Source: Euglena gracilis (lineage: Eukaryota > Euglenida > Euglenophyceae > Euglenales). Taken from it: a stretch of 64,000 nt of DNA. Each line of letters begins with the position of its first letter. The first letter of the stretch is position 1. Positions 1-63,125 of the stretch are shown piece after piece. The stretch covers positions 48,587,847 to 48,651,846 of the forward strand of contig CP154954.1 of NCBI GenBank assembly GCA_039621445.1, written 5' to 3'. The notes under the pieces were generated by a model. The model had not been told where the DNA came from. It made no database searches and saw nothing but the letters and a program-made list of their open reading frames with translations. A program made the position numbers and the translations under genes.

Positions 1-540
1 CGGGTGGGGGGGGGTTTGCTTCGGACACTGCACCCCTCGAGAGGCTGTCCCTTGCTAGCTTTTGGCTTAGGCGGCGCGAATTGCCCAAATTTTTTGCGAT
101 TTTTTGCACGCTTGGGGTGCGCGGGTTTCCGTTTACGAAACTCACTGTTATGTGCTCGAAATTTTGAGAGGATGGCACCAGCACGAAAATTTGGGTCGTT
201 AAGGGTCCATTTTAGGCATTTTGACAAAGTGGCGATATTGAGAATTTATGGTCGTTTTAGGGGGGGTTTTGGAAAACACCCCCCTGGAACGCCCTGAAAT
301 TTTGAAAAACAGAAAACAGTGGGAGAACACCTGGCCTCCGGAGTCCCGGTTGTTTGGTGAGGCTGCCGGACCCCCCCTCTGGAGGGGGGGTGACACGGTG
401 TTGCAGGTGAAGAAGAGGCAACCGCTTAAGCAACCCGCGCATTTTTGAACATCTCGTGAGTCCCGATGTCCAGTGACGGGGGAGGTGAACAGACAGCACT
501 GCCCAACAGATGCTACAATTTCTTGGAAGGGATGGTTTAG

Positions 541-1048
541 GCGGTAAACCGCACAAAATGAGTTTTTGTGATGAAGAGATGCTGGCCTAACGGAGGGGAC
601 TGGACTGGGAATAACGTTAAAAACGAGGTTAGGCGGTTTACCGCGTACAGAAGTGATGATTCCTCAGGCGGAAACCCGCGCAGAAGGGTTTGAGAATGAG
701 AACAGTTCGTGTTTGTGGATGACATATGGGAGCAGCAAGTGGGAACGCGCTGAAACCTCCAGAAGTCGGTCATCACGTGAAGTTGTTCATGAACAGGTTT
801 GGGGGAGAGGGAGGGGACTTTGAGACGTTATTGAACGATAGCAGTGCGCGGTTATCCGCCTACTTCGTTTTTAGTTTGCGCGGGTTTCCGCACAGATGAG
901 GTTTGGTTGTGATGTTTTGGTGTCCCGAAGTGTCGGTGTCAGTGGTGACGTGTGGCGACATCGTTTTTGACAGTTGGTCGGGACAGGTTGAAAGGGAGCT
1001 GTGGCTGCTGCGCCGTGACAGCAAGCAACCGAGCAGGCGGAAACCCGC
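541..1048. repeat. Left cluster of GCGG-N4-CCGC palindromes
   Basis: Copies with 4-bp arms and a 4-bp, mostly A/T spacer lie at 541-552 (spacer taaa), 633-644 (ttta), 668-679 (aaac), 848-859 (ttat), 880-891 (gttt) and 1037-1048 (aaac). A degenerate copy sits at 121. Several extend to longer arms, for example CAGGCGG/CCGCCTG at 1034-1051. Confidence 0.8.
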
Positions 1049-2197
1049 CTGGCATTTGAGCAGGAGGTGGACACCCTCATCTGCAACGAGGAGGCGGTAA
1101 TGTTCCCCCTGGCCAGTGGTGAAGGGGTGGCCGCAGGGACAGCAGTGGAACGCACGTGTCAGTTGCCAGGCCGGGTGAGCTGCGGTAGAGAAGATATTTT
1201 GTTACCGTCCCGAAAAACGGCCAAAAAACTGAGGTTGATTTCTCAGGAGGAACAAAAGCACCTCCCAGAGCCCTCCTCCTGGAACCCAACGGTCTTGGTG
1301 GCCCGAAATCAGGGTTTGGGGAAGGCTGACGAAGAAGTGATTCAAGATATGGACGGAGAAACGCCTGTTTCAGCAGTTGGTGGCAGCAGTCGAACAATTT
1401 TGTAGGGTTTTGGGAAGGAGTCCTCCAGGTTCTGAGAAAATCAAGGCCTTTTCAATTGTTTTTTGAAACAGTGTTACAGCATTTCTCCTTTGAAAAGCTG
1501 CAGTTTTTGCTGAATTTCAGGCAAAATGCCCAAAGCACCTCTTTTTTCACTGGCTCTTCTTCTTTCGGGGTCGGCAACATGCCTCCGGAGGAGGCAACGG
1601 TGGTCTCCACCGTCAGAAGCCGTGTGGGAGGGGGGGTAAACCAGAAGGCGGTCGTTCTCAAACAACGCCGGGTCGATGTTTGACCCGGTGCATCTGGCTT
1701 CCATCCATCTAACCACTCTCGACACAAGTGTCTCCGGTCCTTTTGGAAACCACCCCTGCTCTGAGTGCCCAAGTTTAAGGGCTGGCCGTCTCTCCTCGGT
1801 TGGTCAACCCCTGCTGGTTCAATCTCCTCTCCCTGGTTTCCATAAACCTCCACCCCTCAAACTCACCACAACACGCCAGACGCCATTCAGTTGCAAACTG
1901 CCTGGCGACCTGGCAACAAAGTCTGTCGTTCGTGTCCTCCGCAAAGATTCACGCCTGTGACTGGTGTCACAAGTAGGGTTGCAAAACTTTGCCAACAAAC
2001 CAGCAGACTTCATTTCTAGGGTGGTTTCCATCTCCCCCCCCCCATCCCATCGTCCACAAATGCTGTGCTTTTTCTGCCCACCCTTAACCCGGCCACACGG
2101 ATTCCCGCTTACACCCAGTCGCCTTACACTCAACACGTATACACACATACCAGGCGGATTCCCTCCCACTAGTCATCAACTGTTTGTGTCATAGTAC

Positions 2198-2512
2198 GCG
2201 GTAATCCGCGTACCATTCTTTGTTTGCACTTGTACGCGGTTATCCGCGTACAAGTGCATTCTGCGCGGATTACCGCCCAAACGTTTAACTCCGTCGTCTG
2301 ACACCTCTTGTTTCGTTTTACGCGGTTATCCGCGTACGCTTGTATTGTTCACTCGTCTCTCAAATACTGCTATTGACGTAAACCATGGACACACAGCCCC
2401 CATGTCACACCCATTCAAAGTCGGTGTTTTTCCAGCCATTTCAAACAGTTCTAGTACACTCCCAAATCACACAACTCACACGCAATCGGAAATCGGCTAA
2501 GCGGAATACCGC
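2198..2512. repeat. Right cluster of GCGG-N4-CCGC palindromes
   Basis: Copies lie at 2198-2209, 2236-2247, 2265-2276, 2322-2333 and 2501-2512, all with A/T spacers (taat, ttat, atta, ttat, aata). The copy at 2227-2256 is a near-perfect 30-bp palindrome with 13-bp arms around TTAT. Confidence 0.85.
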
Positions 2513-2720
2513 GCAAAACCACTTCTGTTAAATTTTGGCCCAAAGCCGCCACACACCCCTCTCAGCCCAAATCTTTTTGCCCTTTTAGGGGGGTTTTAAA
2601 ACAGCCAAAAAACGCCAAAAAACGCAAAAATCGGTTGGGCAATTCGCGCCGCCTAAGTTTGGTTTTGCAGGCGTCGTCTGGGGGGGGAGTCCACTGTCAG
2701 GCAGAAACAAGTCTGTGGTT

Positions 2721-4097
2721 TCGCTGACACCCTTTAAACTGAATGCAGGGGGGATCAGGGATTGACATCCACAATTTTTCCGCAAATTTCCGCGGTTTTT
2801 CTGCAATGTCCGCAATTTTCCTGCATTTTTTCCCTTCATTTTTCTGCACAAACTTGAAAACTGAAGGTGCAATGAGTTCTGGCCATTCCACAAATGATTC
2901 GCAAGGCTGGGGGTGGAACGCAAGTGCTTTTTTTTGCATTTCCTCCCAATTTTGACAAAATTTTGGCAAGTTGGCCAATTTTGATAATGCTTGTATTTTT
3001 TCCCTTTGAGTTCTGCTGGTAAATGATTTTGACTGAGAAAAATTTCGCATTTGAGCCAGATTTTTCCCTGAGACCAAACTTTTTGTCATATTTATTCGTC
3101 ATTTTTTTGGCCAACAAATCCCATAATTTTTTTCAAAAAATTGCGATAATTACAAAAATTATGTTTTTGGATTGTTTGTTGGGGAAAAATGTGAATGATT
3201 TGCTGAAAACATCCACCCATTGCAATTACAAATTGAAAAGGAAGTGAATTTTCTCCCTTTTTGTCCCTCTCCAGCAAAAGTGTGTACGTTCCCGATATTC
3301 CTGTTCCCCCCTGCTGGATGTTTTAGTGTTCTTTTCAAAGTGCATTTTCATACTCAAAAACTACCCAAATCCAACACTTTAAAATGAAATGTATTTTTTT
3401 TGTTTATTGATTGATTGCATTTGTTTTTAATGTGGTTTTTTTGCATCCCATTTCCGACAGTCCGTGCTTTTCCCTGGTGCCTGTTGCAATTGCTCTCCGA
3501 TATTTTTCTGCATGAGGAGTCCCACTGTTCTGATTTTTCACCGGGATGTGGAGAAGAAAACCCGGGACCGTCTCAGGGTCTCTAACTTGACCGAGGCGGC
3601 ACCCCCGCGACTGCACGCCCCTGCCCCCCAGCCCCGCCCCCTGCAAGGTCTGGTCCACCGGGGCTGTAATTTGTTTTGGGCCCGCCTTCCGCGAGGTGTC
3701 GCGACACCCTCCTTCTGCAGTTGAGGCAATGTGCCCCGTGGGAGGGTCCCTGCCCCCCCGGCCTCCCTCCGCGACGACGTAGCAGCCGTGCGGCCACTGC
3801 ACTGCGCCAACAATGCTGTCCCCCACCCAGGGCTGGGGCCCCTGGGTTGACAAAGTGCTAAAAATCAGTGGCCCCGGGCGCTGAAAGGAACCCTTGGCTT
3901 TGGGGTGGGGAGCCCTTAGCAGGTTGGGAGGTTCCCTGCGATGCTCATCATGGTCGCAAGTGGAGGTGGTGCCCCATTTAAGCCATCGCTTTGCTCCAGG
4001 ACAAAAACAAGTCATTTTGATTGTCACTGCCCCCCTTGCCCGATGCTGACCCACAGGCCCTTTCTGTGCCCACAGCACCGCCTCTTTTGTTTCTTTT
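2721..4097. other. No gene recognised; upstream or first-intron sequence of the IP3R-like gene
   Basis: The left part (to about 3,450) is AT-rich with no coding signature. From about 3,550 it becomes GC-rich, but without a reading frame I can tie to IP3R. The first exon with the true ATG may lie here or further upstream; I could not identify it. Confidence 0.4.
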
Positions 4098-4105
4098 CCA
4101 CACAC

Positions 4106-4156
<51 letters not shown>

Positions 4157-4243
4157 GCGCCACACGCACACACGCAGACACACACACATACACACACAAC
4201 GCAGCCCCCCCCCCACACACATACACACACACACACACGCACG

Positions 4244-4302
<59 letters not shown>
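4098..4302. repeat. (CA)n/(CG)n microsatellite
   Basis: Two (CA)n tracts are separated by a (CG)n run at 4142-4160 and interrupted CA/CG units. The tract ends about 20 bp before the first recognisable IP3R coding block. Confidence 0.97.
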
Positions 4303-4319
4303 CACACACCTGTTGTGAG

Positions 4320-54283
<49,964 letters not shown>

Positions 54284-56700
54284 CACGTGGCCTCGGTGTT
54301 TGGGGAGTTATTTTTCAGGTGTCAATCGGGGCTGACGAAGGATTTCTCTTTCGTCTTTGCCAAGTTTAGGTGTGCGGCAGAGAGAATCGTTGATTCGCGC
54401 CGCATTTTGAGGTTGTCATTCTTGAAGCGAACACTCATTGAACTCCATCTCCTGAGCAGGGGAGGAAGGAGGTGTCAGTCCGCATTACACCCTGACGCAT
54501 GGGTCACGGCTGCCAATTCTGGGCCTGGCGCTCGGCCATCCCTCGTCCGGCGGTGGAGGGCCCACTCCCGGGGGCCGGCGCCGTCCTCTTCGACGGGGCC
54601 AGTCCCCGGTTCACCACCCCCATGAGCCCCTCCGGGCTCGGGCCAAGAGGGGTCGGCCAGCGCAGCGTCTCCGCCTTCTGACCCCCTCCCGCGGTCCACC
54701 GGCGCGGATTGGCCTGCTTTCCAGCTGCAACCTGTGCTCCCGCCGGGTCTCCTCCCTTCTCTGGCAAAAGAATAGTTCCATTCTTGCCGCGACGACTGAC
54801 CCCATCTCACACGCCTTCTTTGTCTCCCTAATCCCGGGCGCCTGACGACGAGAACTGCTGTTTTGCCCTGCCTCCCGTCGATCACAGTGCCAGTGGTTGT
54901 TGTTTAAACCCCTCAGCGCTTCGTTTCGGTTCGCCATGTATCTGCTTTGCCAGACCTGCTCTGCCTCTCTCACTCGTCGCACCCTCACTGAGCAGTTATT
55001 CTGCGCTGGGAGACAGTTTTTGGAAGAATTCCTGTTTCAATGAACCCTTAATTTTCACCCTGGAAACATTTTATGATTTCTATTCTACGAAAATGCCGTG
55101 CAGTGAAACCCCTCCCCTGAACCATTCACCGAATTCTTTGTGGGAGAAGCTTTTTGTATGCGCATTTCTGTGTCTGTGTGTGGATCATTCTCAAAATCAC
55201 TCCCGAACCCACACTGCCAGTCAAAGTCAGACCAGGGTCAAGGGAGGGGGAACGCCCAAATGTGCTGTGTGCTACAGTGATGTGGCAGCCACCGCTCCTG
55301 TGTGGAATTGGTGCGACGGAGGGGGAGGTGAGATTTGCACCTAGTGGGCACAAAGGTCGCCAACCGCTGGTGCGTGAATGGTCTTTTCGCCGGTAGGTGG
55401 CCGAGGCTTTTCCCGGGCATTGCCATCTCTTCCCATTTGTCATTTGGTTAGTCAGGTGGTCATTTGCTGAGTGGAACCCTTCCCGGCTGGTACCAACCAA
55501 CTCAACCCTAACCCAAGCTCCTGACTGCCTGGCGAGTGCGCACAGTTCCATCGTACGAGTGGAGGAGAGCGCAGGGGCATGCCTTCACCACGACACATTA
55601 ATTGCACCCCATGTTTTTGGCAGGAGTTCAGCGGGGGGAAAGAAACAAATTGCATAATTTGCATTTTTGAATCGAAAATCAAATATTTTGAACATTTGCA
55701 TAATTTACATTTTTTGTATGATGATTTTGAAAAAAGCACATTCTTGCTTTTCTTTTGCATATTTTGACTTTCCGATTTTTTTGGGGCATTTGTACAGGCA
55801 AATTTCTCCACTTTCAGACAACTGGAAGTTGCATGCCTCACGTTTTTGGACCAATTTCATTATACCAGTAGTTGCATTATAAAATATAAGTGGAATCCAC
55901 TTGGTGAACCAACCATGTCACTTTGCAAGTTTGCACCACATTTTCTTTTAGTGTTGTATTTTGGTGCAGGTGAAATTTTTCTAAGTCCTCTCCAGCAGAA
56001 AAGTGTACGGCTCAGTGTGGAGCTGTACACTAAAAAAAAAAATGCAAGTTGCATGCAAATTCCTTTACTTAGTTAGTTTAGGAGCTCAGCTTTGGAGAGC
56101 TCCTAAAGGAATTTACCTGCTGCATTTTTTTTGCATTTTTGCACTTTTTTGCACTTTTTTGCACTTTTTTGCATTTTGAGGAGCCTTGTTGGATCCCCCC
56201 CCCTGAACGTTGTAATTTTGGGCAACTCCCCGGGGATGACAGATACAACGGACCTAAACGGTTCCCCAACTGAATCCCTCTCCCGTGCCACGGCGAATGT
56301 GTCGCACGGCTTGTGCCCCTGTCGGCCCCAGCGCTCCGGCCCATCCATCGATGTCCGAGGGGGTTCCGAGCGACGAGGCCCCGGGCAGGCTGAATTTCAA
56401 GGCAAGGTCGACCCCACCCCGGGGGGGGGGGGGGGGGTGCCTGCCTGTGCATGCAGTCCACGGCAGCCAGATCTGACCTCCCAGGGGGTCGGGCACATGG
56501 CCAAGAGTGCGGGTGTCGGAGTGCGGGTGCCCTGGAGTACCTGGGCGGGCAGGCATCCCAGCCCCCGGGGGATTGCGTGTCCGCCTGGTCGTGGGATTAA
56601 AAGCAAAAAATAGGCCCGTTCTGGACTTCTGGCGCCTTCGGGGCCAGAGTGCCTTGGTCGAGTGCCCAGCCTCCCCCCCCCCCCCGGGGGGGTGGGCGAA
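54284..56700. other. Intergenic region, no feature recognised
   Basis: Moderate GC to 55,600, then AT-rich with TTTTGCACTTTTTTGCA-type runs (56,120-56,180). No exon-like GC3 block, tRNA or repeat family A-F member was seen. The 3' UTR of the IP3R gene and the promoter of the next gene presumably lie here. Confidence 0.5.
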
Positions 56701-56701
56701 G

Positions 56702-56886
56702 GCAGCCTGACCCCGGGGGGCACGGCGGACCACTGTGCCAGCCCGCCGCCAGACGCCCCCCCGCTGGAGGCCCCCGAGGCGGAGGGGCACTCCGAGGACA
56801 GCAGCGTCGGGGCCCCGGCGACGGCCGCTGCGGAGCAACCCCCGCCCCGCGCCACCGTCTTACAGGAAGGCGGCGCACGGCGTTTG
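56702..56886 (+). CDS. CCCH protein exon (acidic Pro/Ala-rich)
   Basis: LEAPEAEGHSEDSSVGAPAT is a disordered, GC3-biased segment; donor CGTTTG|GTGAGG is canonical. Confidence 0.6.
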
Positions 56887-57774
56887 GTGAGGGGTTGGGG
56901 GCATTTGGTCAGGGGACCACACGACGGCATGCATGTTCGCAAGGTCTGTTGGTCTGTTGGTTGCTGGTGGCATGTTGCAAGGTCTGTTGGTCCGTTGCTG
57001 TGTTGGCTGTGTTTGCTGTGTTGGCTGCGTTGCTGTGCGCGTTGCCTGTCGTGTTGTTGGCCCGCTGCTTGCCCCCCCCCCCTGCGCTGGGCGGGCGTGG
57101 CTGAGCGCCATCCGCAGCGGCCTCGCGCCGTCCCCCGAGGCCAAGGCCGTCGGCCGGCCCTCCGCCGGCTCCGAGCGCGACCTCGCCGCCCGGTGAGCTG
57201 CCGGCCGCGGGGCCCGGTCTCGGCACAGCCCAGTGGGCATCGGGGGATCGGGGAAGGGGCAAGTGCTGTGTGGGGGGGGGCGGCTCACCGGCCCCGGCGC
57301 GCCACGCCCGGCCAAGGGCAAGGGGCGGCGGAAGCGGGCCACGCCCGCCGCCCCGATCAACACCGCGCGGTACAAGACCCGCATGTGCATCAACTGGGAC
57401 CGGGACGCCCAGCCCCGCCACCCTGGGCCTCCGAACCGGCGTTGGCGGCCCCGCCATATTCGCCAAACCATATTCGCCCCCGCGTCGGGCGAATACGGTT
57501 TGCTGGAGCCGACGTGTGCGGCCACTGCGCAGCGCAGGCACAGCAGCCGATGGGGGTAAAGTGCGATGGGTGGGGCTCTGGCCTGTGCCCCACCCCTCAC
57601 GGGGCGGGGGCTGGCCCCGGCAAATGCCCGTACGGCCCCCGCTGCCAGTTCGCCCACGGCATGCGGGAGCTGACCCGGCACCTGAACGCCCAGCAGTACG
57701 GGGGAGAGCCCCACGACGCCGGCCACTGCCCAGGCCCCAGCCTGCCTCGCAGCCCCAGTTGGACAGAGATGTGA
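56702..57774 (+). CDS. CCCH zinc-finger protein (TIS11/tristetraprolin type), spliced
   Basis: The key feature is RYKTRMCINWDRD at 57,363-57,402 followed, after a gap, by GKCPYGPRCQFAHGMREL at 57,619-57,672. Joined directly they give C-x8-C-x5-C-x3-H, the RNA-binding CCCH finger, preceded by the KT-x-x-C lead-in typical of TIS11/TTP proteins that bind AU-rich mRNA elements. Only one finger is visible; TTP proteins normally have two. An upstream GC3-rich block (exons at 56,702 and 57,106) and a basic KGKGRRKR stretch precede it. The frame closes at TGA 57,772-57,774, but a GT at about 57,700 could continue the protein into later exons. The start codon is not identified. Confidence 0.75.
57106..57192 (+). 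CDS. CCCH protein exon
   Basis: SGLAPSPEAKAVGRPSAGSE then RDLAAR with canonical donor CGCCCG|GTGAGC; acceptor probable but phase unresolved. Confidence 0.55.
57258..57402 (+). CDS. CCCH protein exon, first half of zinc finger
   Basis: RPAKGKGRRKR then INTARYKTRMCINWDRD. It supplies the lead-in and the first Cys; no GT follows the homology, and the next bases are GCCCAG. Confidence 0.75.
57403..57618. repeat. Intron-like insert with inverted repeat inside the zinc finger
   Basis: CATATTCGCC..ACCATATTCGCCC and GGGCGAATACGGTTTGC are inverted copies around CGCGTC at about 57,485. The insert interrupts the CCCH motif and lacks clear GT..AG borders. Confidence 0.55.
57619..57774 (+). CDS. CCCH protein exon, second half of zinc finger
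   Basis: GKCPYGPRCQFAHGMRELTR carries Cys-x5-Cys-x3-His; the remainder (HLNAQQYGGEPHD) ends at TGA unless spliced onward. Confidence 0.82.
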   Translation, partial: GKCPYGPRCQFAHGMRELTRHLNAQQYGGEPHDAGHCPGPSLPRSPSWTEM

Positions 57775-57931
57775 GAGTTCCGTAATTTGCATTTTTGTGG
57801 GGAAAAAATGCTAAATACGCTTTTTGCGTTTTTTTTGCATACTTTGCCCTTCCAATTTTCAAAAAATTCGTCGGGGGATTGCACAGAGCAATTGCTCCTG
57901 TACCAGGCCAGAACAGAAAGTTGCATGCAAC

Positions 57932-58215
57932 CAGGCTTGTGCTTGGTCGGGTGCCTACCCCACGGGGGGGGGGGGGGGGGGGGGGCAGGCACCCCATAGC
58001 ACCCATCCGACCCCTCCCGGGGAGGGGGGGGGTGCCTGCCCATAGCAGGCACCCCCCTCCGACCTCGGCGCCAAAGGCGCCGGGGGCCCAGAAAAGGCCA
58101 TTTTCAATGAAAATTTTCTGGGTCCCCCCTGGACCCCGGGGGGTGTGCCTGCTAGGGGCAGGCACCCTACAGCACCCACCCACCCCCCTCCCCCCGGTCG
58201 GTAAGCACAAGCATG
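57932..58215. mobile_element. hAT-like MITE family A, copy 3 (284 bp)
   Basis: Termini CAGGCTTGTGCTTGGTCGG and CGGTAAGCACAAGCATG. Flanks CATGCAAC (57,924-57,931) and CATGCAAA (58,216-58,223), a 7/8 duplication. Confidence 0.9.
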
Positions 58216-58248
58216 CATGCAAAACATTTCTTTAAGCCATGACCCCCC

Positions 58249-58455
58249 CCAATTTCCTGCCGCCCCCCCCCCAATGGTGCGGCCGCCTCCGGGACAAGGA
58301 GCAGGCGCTGTTGGGGACGTCCGAGCATTTCTGCCTTGAGGGCCAGGGGGCCGAGGTCTGCTGCCTCTGCCCCGCGCCCACTCTGCCGGAGATGCCTCCA
58401 GCGGCGTTCGCCCCACCACTGCCGCCGCCGCCGCCCCCACAAATGCTGTGTGTGC
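58249..58455 (+). CDS. Possible further exon of the CCCH gene
   Basis: RLRDKEQALLGTSEHFCLEG then Pro-rich sequence; open and GC-rich but without a diagnostic motif. Confidence 0.32.
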
Positions 58456-58886
58456 CGGCCAGCCCGGCCGTGCTTGCCATGCTTTTCCCATCCGACCCCA
58501 CCGTGGCCAAATCATCTCGGGTCCAATCCATTGATTTATTTGACACCTGTGTTTCCCCTCCTTCTGGGGGTTCGAGGATAGGTGGGTGGGTTGTGCTGCT
58601 GCCCCCAGTATCGTATGGTCTATTCTACGCCCCACCTCCTCCCCACTCATTTGATTCCCTGCCCAGGAGTTGGTCAAACTCAGCCCGGTGGAGGGGGGGT
58701 TGTCTCCCCCTGTATCAGAAGTCTGGACCCGTGTGCTTTTCTATACCATGCCATTCCCTTCACACCACACCTGCCAGAATGGGAAATTGCCAGGGACATC
58801 AATGCGCTGATTTTTGGGTGACAATTTCTCAGTGCAAAGGGGGGCTGGGTTAAGATGGGCGTACCTGTGCATATGCGTAATCATAA

Positions 58887-58890
<4 letters not shown>

Positions 58891-58982
<92 letters not shown>

Positions 58983-59008
58983 GTACATGCACATGTGTAC
59001 GTCGCGCG

Positions 59009-59044
<36 letters not shown>
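58891..59044. repeat. (TA)n, (CG)n and (CA)n microsatellites
   Basis: TA 58,891-58,980, CG 59,003-59,017, CA 59,018-59,044 in direct succession. Confidence 0.97.
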
Positions 59045-59047
<3 letters not shown>

Positions 59048-59084
59048 TCAAACATCAAACACCCAACCGGCAACCAAACCGGCG

Positions 59085-59214
59085 GCCGGGGTGCCCTCCG
59101 CTTTCCTCCCTGTACTCCGCGGGGGTGCCCCTGTCGCTGGTCAACACGACGCCCTACCCGTGCCCGCTCCCCGCGATCGGCTTTGCCCCGAGCCAGGGCG
59201 TCGCTTCATTCGAA
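59085..59214 (+). CDS. Possible further exon of the CCCH gene
   Basis: [20 protein letters not shown] is Pro-rich and GC3-biased, with donor TTCGAA|GTGACC. The function of this tail is unknown. Confidence 0.35.
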
Positions 59215-59215
59215 G

Positions 59216-61470
59216 TGACCCCATCCCCAAGTCCAGCCAACAGACGCTTTTTTCCAGCCTGTGGCCTCCTCCCCTCATTGACAAGTTTTTATTTTTTCCA
59301 GCCGCCTGAAGGGTGGATGAGCGGTAATGGGTTTTTTGCTTTTTGGAGGCACAAAAAAATGGGTAAAAATGGGTCAGAGTGGGCTGCCAGGGCAAATTTT
59401 GGGTTAAAAAAAAAACGAAATTTTGCATAGTTGGCAGTTTTTTGCACTTTTTGCAGTTTCGATTTTTGGAACCTGTTCGACCCCAGGTCAGGCCCAATCA
59501 CAACCGCCCTGGAACCCCAATGGAGAGGGGGGGGGGGGGCAGTCAGCAGCCTTCTCCAGCCAGCCCAGGTTTTCCAGCCTCTCAGCTTGACCTCCCCCTG
59601 GTGGTGGGTCGTTAAGCGACGCCCTGCCCTGGGCTGCCTGCAGCCCCTGCCGGTGTGCGGCATTTAGGCGGGCAGGGGTGGCCGGCGCGAGGTCAGTCCG
59701 TTGACCTCGGCGTCGGGGCGGCTCCCCCTCGCCTCGGCTGAAGTTGCCAGCCGGCGCCTGTACTGTAACCTCTTTCGAGGCTGGCTTATTTCCGTTGCGA
59801 AGCGAAGTTAAAATTTTTGGATCTCAAAATTGACCACCAATAGTGTGTTCCCCGAAGCCCCCTCCCCCCCTCGTATGTCCCCCGAGGAGATGGGTGGGTT
59901 GGTAACCCCTCCCCAGATGCTAAAAATACCTCTGGCCAGGAAACCCGTTCCAGGAGGTTGACCAGTGCTCGACTGCTGACCAGCAAAGTTGAAGCAAATT
60001 CAGGTCCCGGCCCGGGTTTCCGAAATCGTTCCTTGTTCTTTCTTCTTGTCGTGGAAGTGTTAAGCCATTGCCCAACTCAATTTTTGCAGAAAATTTGAAG
60101 AGGCTAGTTTGAAGGAGTAAGTCCAGGGCCAGGGGGGGACCAAAAATGTGTTTTTGCCGGGGGGTTTGGCATGTTGGCGTGAATTTTGGGAGTTTTCTTG
60201 TTCTTTTGCCTGTTCTTCTAACCAAGAAATGCACCGAAGAAATGTCGGAATGATGCGAAAATGCAAATTTTACACCAAGGAATAACTTGGGGTTTTGCTC
60301 TAAACCAGTAATTGCCCTGGGACACCTCGGCAGACGCCCCCCACAGTGCCCCAATAATTTGGACTCCTCCTTGGGGGACGCTTTCGCACCGCGTGCACCA
60401 CGTGCGAAGAATCATTCCCAAATGTGCAATTTTCACAAATTTCCGCCAGAACTCCATTTGTAGTCGATTTCAATTAATTTTGGCTGGTTTCCTGCAAATC
60501 AGCCACTTTTGGCCTCTTTTGGCTTTTTTTGCCAAACCAATTTTTTTGGAACACTTTTGGCTGTTTGTATGCATTTTTGCTCATTTACATCAATTTTTGG
60601 CTGCTTCTGGCCTGTTTTCCACATTCGTTTGGCCATTTTGGGCACCTTTCACTGCTTTTAGCCACTTTTTTATGCCCATTTTAGGCCATTTTTGGCCGTT
60701 TTGTGGCCACTACACAGATGCAGTGGCCATTGGCACAGACTCGATGAGATGTGGTGGCCAGATGATTTGGGCCAAAAAAAAAAACAGAAAACGATCAAAC
60801 TCACCCAAAAATGCTATTTTTTGGTGCAGTTTTGTAATCGATGGGCGCTTTGCGGGTGCTTTCTCTCATTCAGTCATTTTAGGTTGTAACTGATTCTTGT
60901 CACACGGTGCCACATGGTGCACGTGGCGGAAGCTTCCCCTTGGCTTTCCTCATTCTCTAATTTTCTAAAAATAAAAATGATCATGTGAAGCAAAAAAACC
61001 GGGATGTTTTGCTCTTGACCAAATACCGCCTTTTTTGTTATTTTTTTCTCAATGACATAAGATTAATCTATAAATTATTTAATAGTAGTATTATTATTTT
61101 ATTTCTGATGGGAAGTGATTTCGACTCAAAATAATTACTCCATTTGGGCACCTTTTTTTTCCTGGGACCAAACTTTTCCTCCTGAATTTGCATTTTTAAT
61201 AATTTTTGGCCAACAATTTGCTTCCTTTGAGAATCAACATGTTCAAAACCACAAAAGAACATAATTTTTGACCGTATTGTTACACCTAGACTTGCATTTA
61301 AGCTCGTGCGCCTTTCTTTGCGCAACTGGGCAAACGGAGTGACTTGTTTACATTTCGATTCTCGGCAAAAAAAAAAGTTATATTTACCCCTTTTTTGATG
61401 GTTTGGGGACAGGGAGGTGGTCTGGGTTTGGGTGGGGTCCCCACCCACCCACCCACCACACACCCGAAGG
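59216..61470. other. No feature recognised
   Basis: AT-rich with TTTTGGCC-type runs (60,470-60,760); no coding signature. Confidence 0.5.
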
Positions 61471-61592
61471 AGCAGAGGTTGGCACTGAAGTTGGCCTCAG
61501 CGCTCGCACATTTGCCCAACCTCCGTGCCGGCCCTCCGCCGTCGCTCCCGCCCGCCCCGCTGCCCGCCGGGGGTGCCTCTCCCGTCAGGCAC
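61471..61592 (+). CDS. Possible exon, unrecognised
   Basis: RLALKLASALAHLPNLRAGP then Pro-rich sequence, with GT at TCTCCC|GTCAGG. Isolated GC-rich open block; it may belong to the CCCH gene or to nothing. Confidence 0.3.
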
Positions 61593-61599
61593 CGCCCGG

Positions 61600-63123
<1,524 letters not shown>

Positions 63124-63125
<2 letters not shown>

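Larger units (their letters stand above)
1..2720. mobile_element. Putative non-autonomous DNA transposon with subterminal palindromes
   Basis: A block near 70-100 containing AGGCGGCGCGAATTGCCCAA is repeated in inverted orientation near 2,637-2,656, so the interval is bounded by an inverted repeat. Inside it, the 12-bp motif GCGG-N4-CCGC occurs about a dozen times in two clusters near the two ends and is absent from the middle (about 1,050-2,190). This layout resembles the subterminal transposase-binding repeats of CACTA and hAT elements. No transposase reading frame is visible, so the element would be non-autonomous. The left terminus may lie outside the window, and no target-site duplication could be checked. 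Confidence 0.5.

Noticed and set aside
541-2512. CRISPR-like array of short palindromes
   Set aside because: Spacing is irregular, units are only 12 bp, and there are no uniform spacers or cas genes; the sequence is eukaryotic.
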